Source: Prevotellaceae bacterium UBA4359
GTDB taxonomy: Bacteria; Bacteroidota; Bacteroidia; Bacteroidales; Bacteroidaceae
Reading direction: 5' to 3'
NCBI GenBank assembly: GCA_002393555.1
Contig: DGSP01000011.1
Location: 9,347 to 45,591, forward strand
Length of the DNA: 36,245 bases
A program made the translations under genes and the position numbers. The notes beneath the pieces were generated by a model. That model worked only from the letters and a program-made list of their open reading frames with translations, ran no database searches and was not told where the DNA came from. Shown in pieces: positions 7,005-14,673 of the stretch (its first letter is position 1; every line of letters starts with the position of its first letter).

Positions 7005-10000
7005 CTACTTGTTCACCGTCTCTTTCAGGAAGATGGCATCGAGTGTCCAGGTGGCGCAGTCGTTCGTCCAGACGGTTGTCTTGTTCTTGAGGGGCAGATG
7101 GTTGAGCAGGTCGTCCCAGGCCTGTTGTTTCAGCCCCTCGTCGCCCAGTCGCCATGCGGCGTATGCGGAGAGGCGCGGAATGCGGAACTTGTTCTTGCTG
7201 ATGTCCCAAGCCTTCTGCTTATATTGTCGGTTGTGGTCGAGCCATTTCTGGTAGAAGACGGGGTGTGGAATCATCGGCTCCATCTCGTTCACCAGTTCGA
7301 AGCCGCCCATGATGGTCATCAGATGGTTGGTGCTTTGCAGCGAAGGGTCGGCTTCGGTCGTGATGTTGCCTGTGGCTGGGTTGTAGCCGAGTGCGAGAGG
7401 ACCTTGGAAAAAGCCTTGCGGCAGGGAGGAGATGGAGTTCATGCCAGCCAGCAGTTTGGCGAGATGGGGATGCCCGGCGGTTGGGTTTGTAGCGACTGAG
7501 TCGCAACAAACACGACCCGCCCCGTCTGTTGCGGCAATGTCGCAACGAACAGGACGGCGTTCCCATTCGGTGAGCCAGTTGCTGGCATAGGCCAGCCAGT
7601 CGGGGCCGAGGCGCAGACGGGCAGGGGCAGTGCAGGGATAGAGATGGCGCGGTTGAGCCAGCCGCATGGGGTCTAACTTATATAATAAAGTGTCGGCATC
7701 GGCCACTTCGTGCATGATGTCACCCGTGCGCTCGTCGGCAGTCAGGTAGTAGTAGAAGCGGTTCCACCAGGCCTCGCTCACACGCGCCTCCTTCGCTCCA
7801 CAGCCCCAGTGCAGCACGTTGTGGCGAGTGCCAAGCCCCGCATGTGGCCCCGTGTGATAAGTATCGACCTCGCTGCAATGACGGGTCATCGCCTCTGCCA
7901 TTCGCCACACGGCAGGGTCGCCCGTGCGCAGAAACTGATACCACAGCATGGCAGGAGTGCCCAGTTCGGTGTTGTCCCATGCGAAGCCGCCCACATCGTA
8001 GCGCCATTCGTCGCGCGATGCGTCGTAGGCATGCATCACGTCTCCATAGTTGAAAAAGCCATACCAGCCGTTGCGCTCAATTTCTGTCTCGTAGAACTGC
8101 ATGATTTCCTGCAACTTCCCCTCGATAAGGCTGTCGCGCTCCGTCTCCACAGTCGGCAGGCTCCAGATGCCGAAGGCTCGCTTGCGGTGCAGATATTCGG
8201 GGGTGCACACCAGTTGACAATTGGCAGTTGACAGTTGACAATTGACAAAAATCGTGCTTGTCCGTCCGATGCCCCAAGCGGTGCTCATGCCCGGCTGCAC
8301 ATCCTCGTAGGAGGCTTCAAGCCCGTGCGGAATGGTGTCGTAGTGCGCGAAGGAGTAAGGTTCGGCCTCGGACGAATAGAGGCTGACCGTGACGGTGGCG
8401 GTATCGCCTCGCATGCCGCTCACCAAAAGGCTGGAGGGGTAGGACTGCCAGAAGTCTTTCAGGCGGAAGGATATACCCTCTCTCACTCCCCCTGTGAAGG
8501 GGAGAACTCCATTCGGGGTGTTGGTCGTTGAGGAACTATCCGCATGGCCTCCCTCCCCATTCAGGGGGAGGGCAGGGGAGAGGGTATGTATGGTCACCGT
8601 CCCGTTGGCTCGATGTCCCTCGATAGTGCCAATCCAAGGCGACCCGTGTGTGGCGCGCTTGCGGATGCTGTAGCCGTTGGGCGACAGTTGCGAGAGGCGG
8701 AAATCGTCCCATTGAGCGATGTTGTGCAGCACCATCTGCGTGATGCTGTCCATCTGTCCGAGGTCGATGCGCCGTCGGGCGATGAGCGGTTGCACACCCA
8801 TGTCTTTCCCCTCAAAGTTGACAAAACGCTCGTAAGGCTTGCCATGCAGCGGCACACGGAAGTGGATGGAGAGTTCGTGCAGCCCCTCCCGGTTCAGCGC
8901 GCTATCCACCAACAGCGTGTGTACCAGTTTCATCTCGTCGGAACCCGCATACTGATAGGTACGCACGATGAAGTTGCGACCCGTGTATTTGTGCACCTTG
9001 CGGATGCCGCCCACCCTGTTTGAACCGATGCCACAGGGTGTCTCCACTTCGTGCGAGAGAATGGGGCAAACCTCGTTGTTGAGCGTGATGTAGAAAGGAG
9101 GAAAGGCGTCCTCTTTTCTGACGGGTGCATCCACTGTCACCATGTTTAGCCTTACGGATGGCTCTTTCGTGAGCAGCACCGAATCCACTCCCTCGGGCAC
9201 CATCGTGCAGAAAGCCTGCCACTTCGCGCTACCGTCCTGCCATGAGGCCAGCCGCCAGGTGTCGAAGGCCAAAACCGCACCCTCAGGGGTCTTCAGCGTG
9301 AAGGCATTCTCGGTCACCTCCCCCTTGTCGAACGGAACGCCAAAGGTGGTCACTCCGCTCCCCTTTCCGCCTATCCATTTCAGCACCACAGGCTCTTCGT
9401 CAGGCTTCTGGCAGGTGTAGCGGAAGTTCCTCATCTGCGCCTTCGCCATCGTCGTTCTGAACCCGAAATAGCCGCTTTTCAGAGGCTTGGGGTCAACATA
9501 ATCCACCAGCAGTTCCCCGTCGATGTAGTATCGTGCATGCCCATCCACCTGCTCCAGCCGAATCTTATACCACTTGTCTTGCTGCAACAGATGCTCCCTG
9601 TCCGTATATTCCTTCAGCACCGCAGGCCTGTAGGCCACACTGTCCACCCCTCGCTTGTCGCCTGTGTATCGGCGGAACCGGGTGGTCGTGTTCCAGTTGC
9701 CCCCATAGCCCACATAATATGTCTGCAAAGCATAATTATCCACAAACCGCCCTCCGAAGCCGCCACACAGGTCGGCCATCCAGAAGCAGTTGAGGTCGCT
9801 CACCCTCACCGTTCCGTCCTCTTTTCTGAACCGCTTATCCCCCACAATCCTTGCCTCATACTCAATCACCGTGTTCCCTTCCATCCGCTCTTCACACCAC
9901 AGCGTCAGTCCCTTCGGAGCCACGATGGTGGCCACTCCGTCCCGCCACGTCACTGTCGAGGCGGCAGCATCCTCCGCCTCCACCTTCCATGTCAGGGCGC

Positions 10001-10052
10001 AGAGCGACAAGGAAACATGCATCATGATGCAAATCGTCAGTAAAGTCCTCAT
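7005..10052 (-). CDS. PL26-like exo-rhamnogalacturonan lyase (DUF6250 + PcRGLX/YetA-like)
   Basis: Likely exo-acting lyase on rhamnogalacturonan I, releasing unsaturated disaccharides. The protein is about 1015 aa. A signal peptide (MRTLLTICIMMHVSLSLCA) is followed by a DUF6250-like beta-sandwich (roughly residues 25-235, with DLNCFWMAD and WYKIRLEQVDGHARYYIDGE). Next comes a PcRGLX/YetA-like RIFT-barrel region (GVTTFGVPFDKGEV, WQDGSAKWQAF), a central beta-sandwich (LKDFWQSYPSSLLVSG) and an alpha/alpha toroid (GTRHNVLHWG, NTELGTPAMLWY). ATG 10052 is chosen because it begins the signal peptide. The gene is first in a two-gene operon with the GH105 hydrolase, which suits the lyase call. Three unrelated repeats are read through in frame (7485-7550, 8211-8247, 8473-8587). 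The PL26 assignment is by remembered motifs; activity is not shown. Confidence 0.78.
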   Translation of the reverse strand: MRTLLTICIMMHVSLSLCALTWKVEAEDAAASTVTWRDGVATIVAPKGLTLWCEERMEGNTVIEYEARIVGDKRFRKEDGTVRVSDLNCFWMADLCGGFGGRFVDNYALQTYYVGYGGNWNTTTRFRRYTGDKRGVDSVAYRPAVLKEYTDREHLLQQDKWYKIRLEQVDGHARYYIDGELLVDYVDPKPLKSGYFGFRTTMAKAQMRNFRYTCQKPDEEPVVLKWIGGKGSGVTTFGVPFDKGEVTENAFTLKTPEGAVLAFDTWRLASWQDGSAKWQAFCTMVPEGVDSVLLTKEPSVRLNMVTVDAPVRKEDAFPPFYITLNNEVCPILSHEVETPCGIGSNRVGGIRKVHKYTGRNFIVRTYQYAGSDEMKLVHTLLVDSALNREGLHELSIHFRVPLHGKPYERFVNFEGKDMGVQPLIARRRIDLGQMDSITQMVLHNIAQWDDFRLSQLSPNGYSIRKRATHGSPWIGTIEGHRANGTVTIHTLSPALPLNGEGGHADSSSTTNTPNGVLPFTGGVREGISFRLKDFWQSYPSSLLVSGMRGDTATVTVSLYSSEAEPYSFAHYDTIPHGLEASYEDVQPGMSTAWGIGRTSTIFVNCQLSTANCQLVCTPEYLHRKRAFGIWSLPTVETERDSLIEGKLQEIMQFYETEIERNGWYGFFNYGDVMHAYDASRDEWRYDVGGFAWDNTELGTPAMLWYQFLRTGDPAVWRMAEAMTRHCSEVDTYHTGPHAGLGTRHNVLHWGCGAKEARVSEAWWNRFYYYLTADERTGDIMHEVADADTLLYKLDPMRLAQPRHLYPCTAPARLRLGPDWLAYASNWLTEWERRPVRCDIAATDGAGRVCCDSVATNPTAGHPHLAKLLAGMNSISSLPQGFFQGPLALGYNPATGNITTEADPSLQSTNHLMTIMGGFELVNEMEPMIPHPVFYQKWLDHNRQYKQKAWDISKNKFRIPRLSAYAAWRLGDEGLKQQAWDDLLNHLPLKNKTTVWTNDCATWTLDAIFLKETVNK
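7485..7550. repeat. 66-bp REP doublet inside the PL26-like gene (family B)
   Basis: Two 27-nt palindromes (7485-7511 and 7524-7550) are separated by a GC-rich 12-nt spacer. The whole doublet is 22 codons, aligned to codon boundaries, and encodes VRCDIAATDGAGRVCCDSVA plus TN. The second unit matches the REP inside the RAYT gene. Confidence 0.85.
8211..8247. repeat. CAGTTGACAATTG repeat inside the PL26-like gene
   Basis: Overlapping direct and inverted copies of CAGTTGACAATTG. It is read in frame as FVNCQLSTANCQLV, a repeat-derived peptide with no counterpart expected in the family. Confidence 0.75.
8473..8587. repeat. 115-bp palindromic element inside the PL26-like gene (family A, copy 2)
   Basis: Terminal inverted repeats ATACCCTCTC. 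The peptide starts TLSPALPLNGEGGHADSSST, aligning with the GH105 insert (TLSPTLPHHGEGDYAGSSSA) in the same frame. It is shorter by two codons near the far end. Confidence 0.9.
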
Positions 10053-10127
10053 ATTTAAGTGAGCATTTTTTGATTGTCTCCATGAAAAGTTAGGTCTTAC
10101 ATTCCTCTTCCACAAATGGCATAAAAG

Positions 10128-11573
10128 TCACCTTCCCTTCAGCAATTCCCCCATTGTCGTGTCCGTAAATGTATGCCATATCTGCAAATCAACCATCTTG
10201 TAGTCATCAAACAGTTGTTTCACAAACTCAATCTCAAACACAAGGCGGAAGTCGTTGTCGTCACATTCGGGATGCACCTCCTTCTTTGTGCCCACGCGCG
10301 CAATCTTGATGAGGTAAAGGTCACGAACCCCCTTGTTCTTCATGTAGGGCATGAAGTAGTAGAGTTTGTTGAGTGCCACCGTTGAAGGAAACTTCTTGCC
10401 TGTGTAATACACTCTTGCCGAACGATCGAGATACTGCACAATATTGTCATTCTTCACAAGACTGATGAGGACACTCTTGTCGCATTCCACTGTGACACCT
10501 TCATTAGAATGTTTTCGCACGGCAGGTACATTCCTTATTATACCTTGTGGGTATTGTTTAATTACAAAATCAAATTTGAGTTGATGAATAACCTCATGCT
10601 TCTTTGCCATGTCTATGCCCAATACGGAATTTGCAACATACCACATCATGACTGGAGGAACTGCATTACCTATAGCCTTGTATTGTCTTCCCTGTGACAC
10701 ACTATCAAGTACAAATGCATCGGGGAAAGACTGAATTCTTGCGGCTTCTCTAGCAGAAAACCTACGATACCTTTCTCCAACCATAAAAACGGGGTCTGTG
10801 CTGTTAAGGCTAACTTTTGCCAAATGAGCACTTACGGTATTGCAAGGCTCATCAAGTTGCATAGCACGTCCCTTATTCATTTTCTCTCTTACCGCCATCA
10901 TGCCATTTACAGCCCTTTCACTGAAAAACAAACTCTCATCGGAATTGGCTTCGTCCATTATCACATCCCTTAAAACTTTTCTTTCAGTTCTTTTCACAGG
11001 TGAGGGAAAACGGAACTTCTGGATATCCATCTCTTCCCTAAAACCAACGATAATTACCCTCTCCCGTTTCTGAGGAACCCCATAATCTGTTGCATTTAGC
11101 AATTTATAGGTCACATGGTACCCAGCCATCCGGAACTCGTTGATAATCATTGGAAAGGCTTTGCTGTTATTAGCAGAAAGAATCCCCTTTACGTTCTCGG
11201 CAATAAAGAAGCGTGGCTGTCTTTCTTTCAAGATTTTCACCATCTCAAAAAAGAGCATACCACGTTCGTCCTTATACCCTAAACGTGGAGGGTTTTGAGC
11301 AGAGATTGAGAATGATTGACATGGAAACCCTCCTATCAGCATATCAAAATCAGGAATTGAATCTATTTCTAGTTCACGCACATCTTTGACAATGCATTTG
11401 TGACTAAAATTTGCATTATAGATTTGGGTACAATAAGGGTCATTGTCAACAGAATATACAATCTCATATGGATTCGCTTTATACTCCTTCCCAAGGTATG
11501 AAAAACCACCAAGAAGCCCTAAGTCCATACCCCCACATCCACAAAAAAGAGAAGCAACTTTTAGTTTTTCCAT
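10128..11573 (-). CDS. DNA (cytosine-5-)-methyltransferase with extra C-terminal domain (M2)
   Basis: Modification enzyme transferring a methyl group from AdoMet to C5 of cytosine. In 481 aa: motif I LFCGCGGMDLGL (9-20), motif IV GGFPCQSFS with catalytic Cys85, ENV motif VI (126-128), QKRERV motif VIII (168-173), the variable region, then ARIQSFP and IGNAVPPVMM (301-310) as motifs IX-X. About 160 residues beyond the canonical fold (320-481) are unusual and contain a beta-rich stretch, ARVYYTGKKFPSTVALNKLY. It is the last gene of the R-M operon; its ATG (11573) overlaps the nuclease stop by 13 bp, suggesting translational coupling. Its bases are clearly more AT-rich than the flanking core genes. 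Target sequence unknown. Confidence 0.93.
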   Translation of the reverse strand: MEKLKVASLFCGCGGMDLGLLGGFSYLGKEYKANPYEIVYSVDNDPYCTQIYNANFSHKCIVKDVRELEIDSIPDFDMLIGGFPCQSFSISAQNPPRLGYKDERGMLFFEMVKILKERQPRFFIAENVKGILSANNSKAFPMIINEFRMAGYHVTYKLLNATDYGVPQKRERVIIVGFREEMDIQKFRFPSPVKRTERKVLRDVIMDEANSDESLFFSERAVNGMMAVREKMNKGRAMQLDEPCNTVSAHLAKVSLNSTDPVFMVGERYRRFSAREAARIQSFPDAFVLDSVSQGRQYKAIGNAVPPVMMWYVANSVLGIDMAKKHEVIHQLKFDFVIKQYPQGIIRNVPAVRKHSNEGVTVECDKSVLISLVKNDNIVQYLDRSARVYYTGKKFPSTVALNKLYYFMPYMKNKGVRDLYLIKIARVGTKKEVHPECDDNDFRLVFEIEFVKQLFDDYKMVDLQIWHTFTDTTMGELLKGR

Positions 11574-13042
11574 GTCAATATTTTTGTAGGTTCAAATGCA
11601 TCCACATCAAATGATATTTCCATACCATCACGAGGCTCTGCCTCTATTACATCATTTTTGTAAAGTTTTACAGGATCACGCAAGACCAAAAGCATCTTAC
11701 TCTCAGCACTCAACATCAAACGATAAACACAATAATGCTCTTTAATGGTGTTCGCGACTCTCCATTCATTAGGGGACATATGGAAGCCATACATCATGAT
11801 GGCCTTTTTGCTAATCGTCGTTTTGACTTCTATATACCTATGGTCTTCTGTTCCATCCGCCTCATAACTATCAATATCAAAACCTGGATGATACGATGGG
11901 CTATCAACAATTTGGACAAGTTTTACAAACCGCTCATACCCATTTTGTTTCAAACGCATCTTTTCATGTCCGCATATTATGGCCTCTCCAAGGTTTCCAA
12001 TATCTTTTGTTGTTGTGCTTGCCGAAGAAACAACTTCCATAAGCCTATCTTGAAAAACAACATCAATCTCTTCGTCTCGACCTATTATGTTATAAATATC
12101 TGATTTAAACAGGCCGGGGTTTAGCGAATCATTTACATATTTGAACCAAAGAGGCTCTATTTTAGACAAATCTGAATTTTCAATGAACAATTCATCATAA
12201 AACTCTTCATACCCCTTAAAAAATGTATTGTCATTGGCGAATTGCATAATGGATTCTCTTTCATTTCCTTTCAGATAGAAATAACCATTATGTTTCTCCA
12301 AAAGGTTTGCAATCTCCATGTAATCAAGAATGTCACCTGCATACCTCGTCACATCCCCTTTTGTGCGCACTTTACCTTTCGAGGAAAAGATTTTCGAGTC
12401 CTTAGGATTATAATACTTCAGTTTCACTTTTCTATTGTAAAGTATGGTTTCTGCAATCTTGTCATAAGAAACCTCACCACTCGTCACCCTGATGTCATTA
12501 AATATGCAGTATGTCGCTTCTTCTGCTGAAATAGACATTTCTTTTCCGCTCTTTTGAGTCGACAATATTACATTTCCTGCCAGCAGAACATTTATAATAA
12601 CCTTTGCTGGCTTGAAACGAATGTTATGATAGATGACATCTTGCAAATCTTGTGGTTTCAAATGGCCTCCAGGAAACTGAAAAGAATACAAGAAAAACTT
12701 CATGAACTGTGGCAAATCTTGATTTTCATACAAAAACTTTGCCATCCGTGATGTTTCAGTATATCCTTCTTCCTTATTCTCTGTATAAAAGCCGAACAAG
12801 GCTGGAATCTCTGTCCGCCAATTCTGAAGAGTTTTTTTCTTCATACCGATATTGCCAGGAAACATTCGAATGGCATTGTAATATCTGTCGCTGTAATCCT
12901 TGCAAGGAAGTTTGGGTATCCTACAACACTCGTTTGCCATATAAAGAAGAACGTTCTCTATATTGTTTTTGAACCTTGGGCGTACAAAATGAATACGATG
13001 CCAAAACTTATCCGGTATTTCGTAAAATTTATTCTCTTTCAT
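11561..13042 (-). CDS. Type II restriction endonuclease, DUF3883/PD-(D/E)XK
   Basis: Probable restriction nuclease of the R-M operon, 493 aa. The C terminus has a DUF3883-like PD-(D/E)XK core: GE at 352-353, PGFDID with Asp389, and YIEVKTT with Glu405 and Lys407, followed by MSPNEWRVANTIKEHYCVYRL, where the NEW-(x)n-Y pattern is typical of DUF3883. The N-terminal 330 residues (GNIGMKKKTLQNWRTEIPAL, FFLYSFQFPGGHLKP) look like a DNA-recognition region of the kind seen in Type IIS enzymes, but this is inference. Start ATG 13042 overlaps the upstream methyltransferase stop by 4 bp. AT-rich codon use, like its partners. A McrBC-like or methyl-dependent role is less likely given the two tightly coupled methylases. 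Confidence 0.85.
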   Translation of the reverse strand: MKENKFYEIPDKFWHRIHFVRPRFKNNIENVLLYMANECCRIPKLPCKDYSDRYYNAIRMFPGNIGMKKKTLQNWRTEIPALFGFYTENKEEGYTETSRMAKFLYENQDLPQFMKFFLYSFQFPGGHLKPQDLQDVIYHNIRFKPAKVIINVLLAGNVILSTQKSGKEMSISAEEATYCIFNDIRVTSGEVSYDKIAETILYNRKVKLKYYNPKDSKIFSSKGKVRTKGDVTRYAGDILDYMEIANLLEKHNGYFYLKGNERESIMQFANDNTFFKGYEEFYDELFIENSDLSKIEPLWFKYVNDSLNPGLFKSDIYNIIGRDEEIDVVFQDRLMEVVSSASTTTKDIGNLGEAIICGHEKMRLKQNGYERFVKLVQIVDSPSYHPGFDIDSYEADGTEDHRYIEVKTTISKKAIMMYGFHMSPNEWRVANTIKEHYCVYRLMLSAESKMLLVLRDPVKLYKNDVIEAEPRDGMEISFDVDAFEPTKILTWKN

Positions 13043-14079
13043 ATATACAATTTTAATTGGTTAGCAATGGCAAATGCCATGTAAGGTGGAACAGCATTCC
13101 CGACTTGCTTGTTTTGGCTTGTCCTGCTTCCGACAAAATGAAAATCATCTGGAAAAGACTGTATTCTTGCTGCTTCTCTTACAGTTGGTATACGATTAAA
13201 TGTATAATGAAAATGATGTCGATGGCCGGTATCAATTGTGAAACAGGGTTTTCTGCTGTTCATTCTTGTCCACGCTATGTGCACCTTTCTCAAACTCCAC
13301 ATCTCCTGTGGCAAATCTTTATAATTGCCACCATCTGGCACCATTGCTATAATTCGCTGCGTCTCTGGTGTATGAATAGTTTTCTGATGATTATACACTT
13401 TCACCGATCCTTGGCGCATCAAACTTTGGTACTCACACATGGGAGCAGTCGGATATTCTCCACCATCCTCAATCGAATTCTCCGGGAGATCGGAAAGAGC
13501 ATCATATGTAGTTACGGGGTTCTCTATAGTTTTTGGGGGAAAAGAAAACTTTTCATCATGTAGCCCTACAAAAATGGCTCGACGACGATTTTGTGGCACA
13601 CCGTAATCCGATGCCATCAACACTTTGTAAGTGACAATGTATCCCAACTTTGAGAAATCCTTGATGATTGCCTCCTTTATCAAACCACCTCCTATGGACA
13701 AGATGTTTGGCACATTTTCCATCACAAAAGCCTTTGGTTGAAAATGCCCAACAAATCTCACAAAAGATTTGTAAAGTTTGTTTCTCTCGTCATCGATAAT
13801 TCTCTTGCCTGCAACAGAGAACCCCTGACACGGAGGACCGCCAATAATAACATCTACATCATGCACGTTGTACTTTTCTTCAACATTTTCAGGATCAAGC
13901 GTAATCAAATCTGCATTGACGGCCAGCACTCCCCTACGGTTATGGCGATAGGTTACCAATGCATCTTCCCAGTTGTCAATGGCCATCTTTACGTCAAAAC
14001 CAGCCATTTCAAAACCGAGAGACAAACCTCCGCATCCACAGAACAAGTCAAGTACAGTATGTTTTTTTTCTTTTGCCAT
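13039..14079 (-). CDS. DNA (cytosine-5-)-methyltransferase (M1)
   Basis: First gene of the R-M operon, 346 aa, a compact m5C methylase. Motif I is VLDLFCGCGGLSLGF (9-23), motif IV GGPPCQGFSV with catalytic Cys84, ENV (121-123), QNRRR motif VIII (163-167), then TVREAARIQSFPDDF and VGNAVPPYMAFAIANQL as motifs IX-X. The ATG at 14079 sits 26 bp downstream of a full promoter. Being first means the host would be protected before the nuclease is made, a common R-M arrangement. It differs strongly from M2 in the target-recognition region, so the two probably read different strands of an asymmetric site. No controller (C) protein gene is visible. Confidence 0.94.
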   Translation of the reverse strand: MAKEKKHTVLDLFCGCGGLSLGFEMAGFDVKMAIDNWEDALVTYRHNRRGVLAVNADLITLDPENVEEKYNVHDVDVIIGGPPCQGFSVAGKRIIDDERNKLYKSFVRFVGHFQPKAFVMENVPNILSIGGGLIKEAIIKDFSKLGYIVTYKVLMASDYGVPQNRRRAIFVGLHDEKFSFPPKTIENPVTTYDALSDLPENSIEDGGEYPTAPMCEYQSLMRQGSVKVYNHQKTIHTPETQRIIAMVPDGGNYKDLPQEMWSLRKVHIAWTRMNSRKPCFTIDTGHRHHFHYTFNRIPTVREAARIQSFPDDFHFVGSRTSQNKQVGNAVPPYMAFAIANQLKLYI

Positions 14080-14104
14080 ATTCCGTTTTCCACTTTTTAC
14101 GCCA

Positions 14105-14136
14105 CAAAGTTACAACATTCTTTCCACACCGCCAAA
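14105..14136 (-). promoter_or_regulatory. Promoter of the restriction-modification operon
   Basis: On the reverse strand a -33 TTTG (14133-14136) and an exact -7 box TAACTTTG (14105-14112) are spaced by 20 bp. It lies between the M1 start and the 141-bp palindrome at 14176-14316. Confidence 0.75.
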
Positions 14137-14175
14137 CATGGACGTGTTTTTTACACACATTTATGGCAGGTGGCC

Positions 14176-14316
14176 GTTACACTTGTTACAGTGTTACAGT
14201 TCCCGAAAGGCTTTTTCCACACCCATAAAAACTTCTATATTTATATATAAATATAGAGTTAAATTTTGACTTTCGTATAACCTATTTTGGAACTGTAACA
14301 CTGTAACAAGTGTAAC
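14176..14316. repeat. 141-bp nested palindrome upstream of the R-M operon
   Basis: Perfect 28-bp inverted arms (14176-14203 and 14289-14316) built of repeated GTTACA words. At the same centre is a perfect 24-bp AT palindrome (14234-14257). The region could extrude as a long cruciform or be a MITE-like element. The 594-bp gap 14080-14673 also holds the R-M promoter, a 23-bp array (14428-14500) and the ilvE promoter; no gene is supported there. Confidence 0.9.
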
Positions 14317-14427
14317 ACGAAAACAGTCGCCTCTATGTGGTGCAACGGTGAATGGGGTGCAAAGGTGCGTTGGTCTTGCCTTGCCCTTGCCTTTTTGTCT
14401 GCCTGTCCGTCCGCTTCTTCCGCAGAC

Positions 14428-14500
14428 GTAATTACGGCAACGCCGCAACCGTAATTACCATCGTGTCGCAGCCGTAATTACGATAGTTCCGCTGACGCTA
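14428..14500. repeat. 23-bp array of GTAATTAC palindromes
   Basis: The palindrome GTAATTAC starts at 14428, 14451 and 14474, exactly 23 bp apart, each followed by a related GC-rich 15-nt spacer. A degenerate unit follows at 14497. The period equals that of the array at 3105. Confidence 0.75.
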
Positions 14501-14604
14501 CGGCAACACACCGGCACGGTTGCCAATCAGAGGCGCAAAGTGGTGTCCTTGCAGAAAATTCAAAAAAAAAGTACGTTTCTCTTGTGTTTGTGCGAGGTAT
14601 TTCG

Positions 14605-14612
14605 TAACTTTG
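14605..14612 (+). promoter_or_regulatory. -7 promoter box for ilvE
   Basis: TAACTTTG followed by C, an exact match to TAnnTTTG. A CTTG at 14581-14584 is a possible -33 element, 20 bp upstream. The ilvE ATG is 61 bp downstream. Confidence 0.7.
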
Positions 14613-14673
14613 CAATCGAAATCCACACATGTGCCTTTGAAAGGAAAATTCACAAAAACAATACAGCAAAGAT

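Noticed and set aside
8036..8277. Small reverse frames with NCQLSTVNCQLS peptides
   Set aside because: They are alternative-frame readings of the CAGTTGACAATTG repeat inside the PL26-like gene.
14194..14448. 84-codon reverse frame upstream of the R-M operon
   Set aside because: It runs through the 141-bp palindrome and the repeat flank, has no homology I recognise and no good start.
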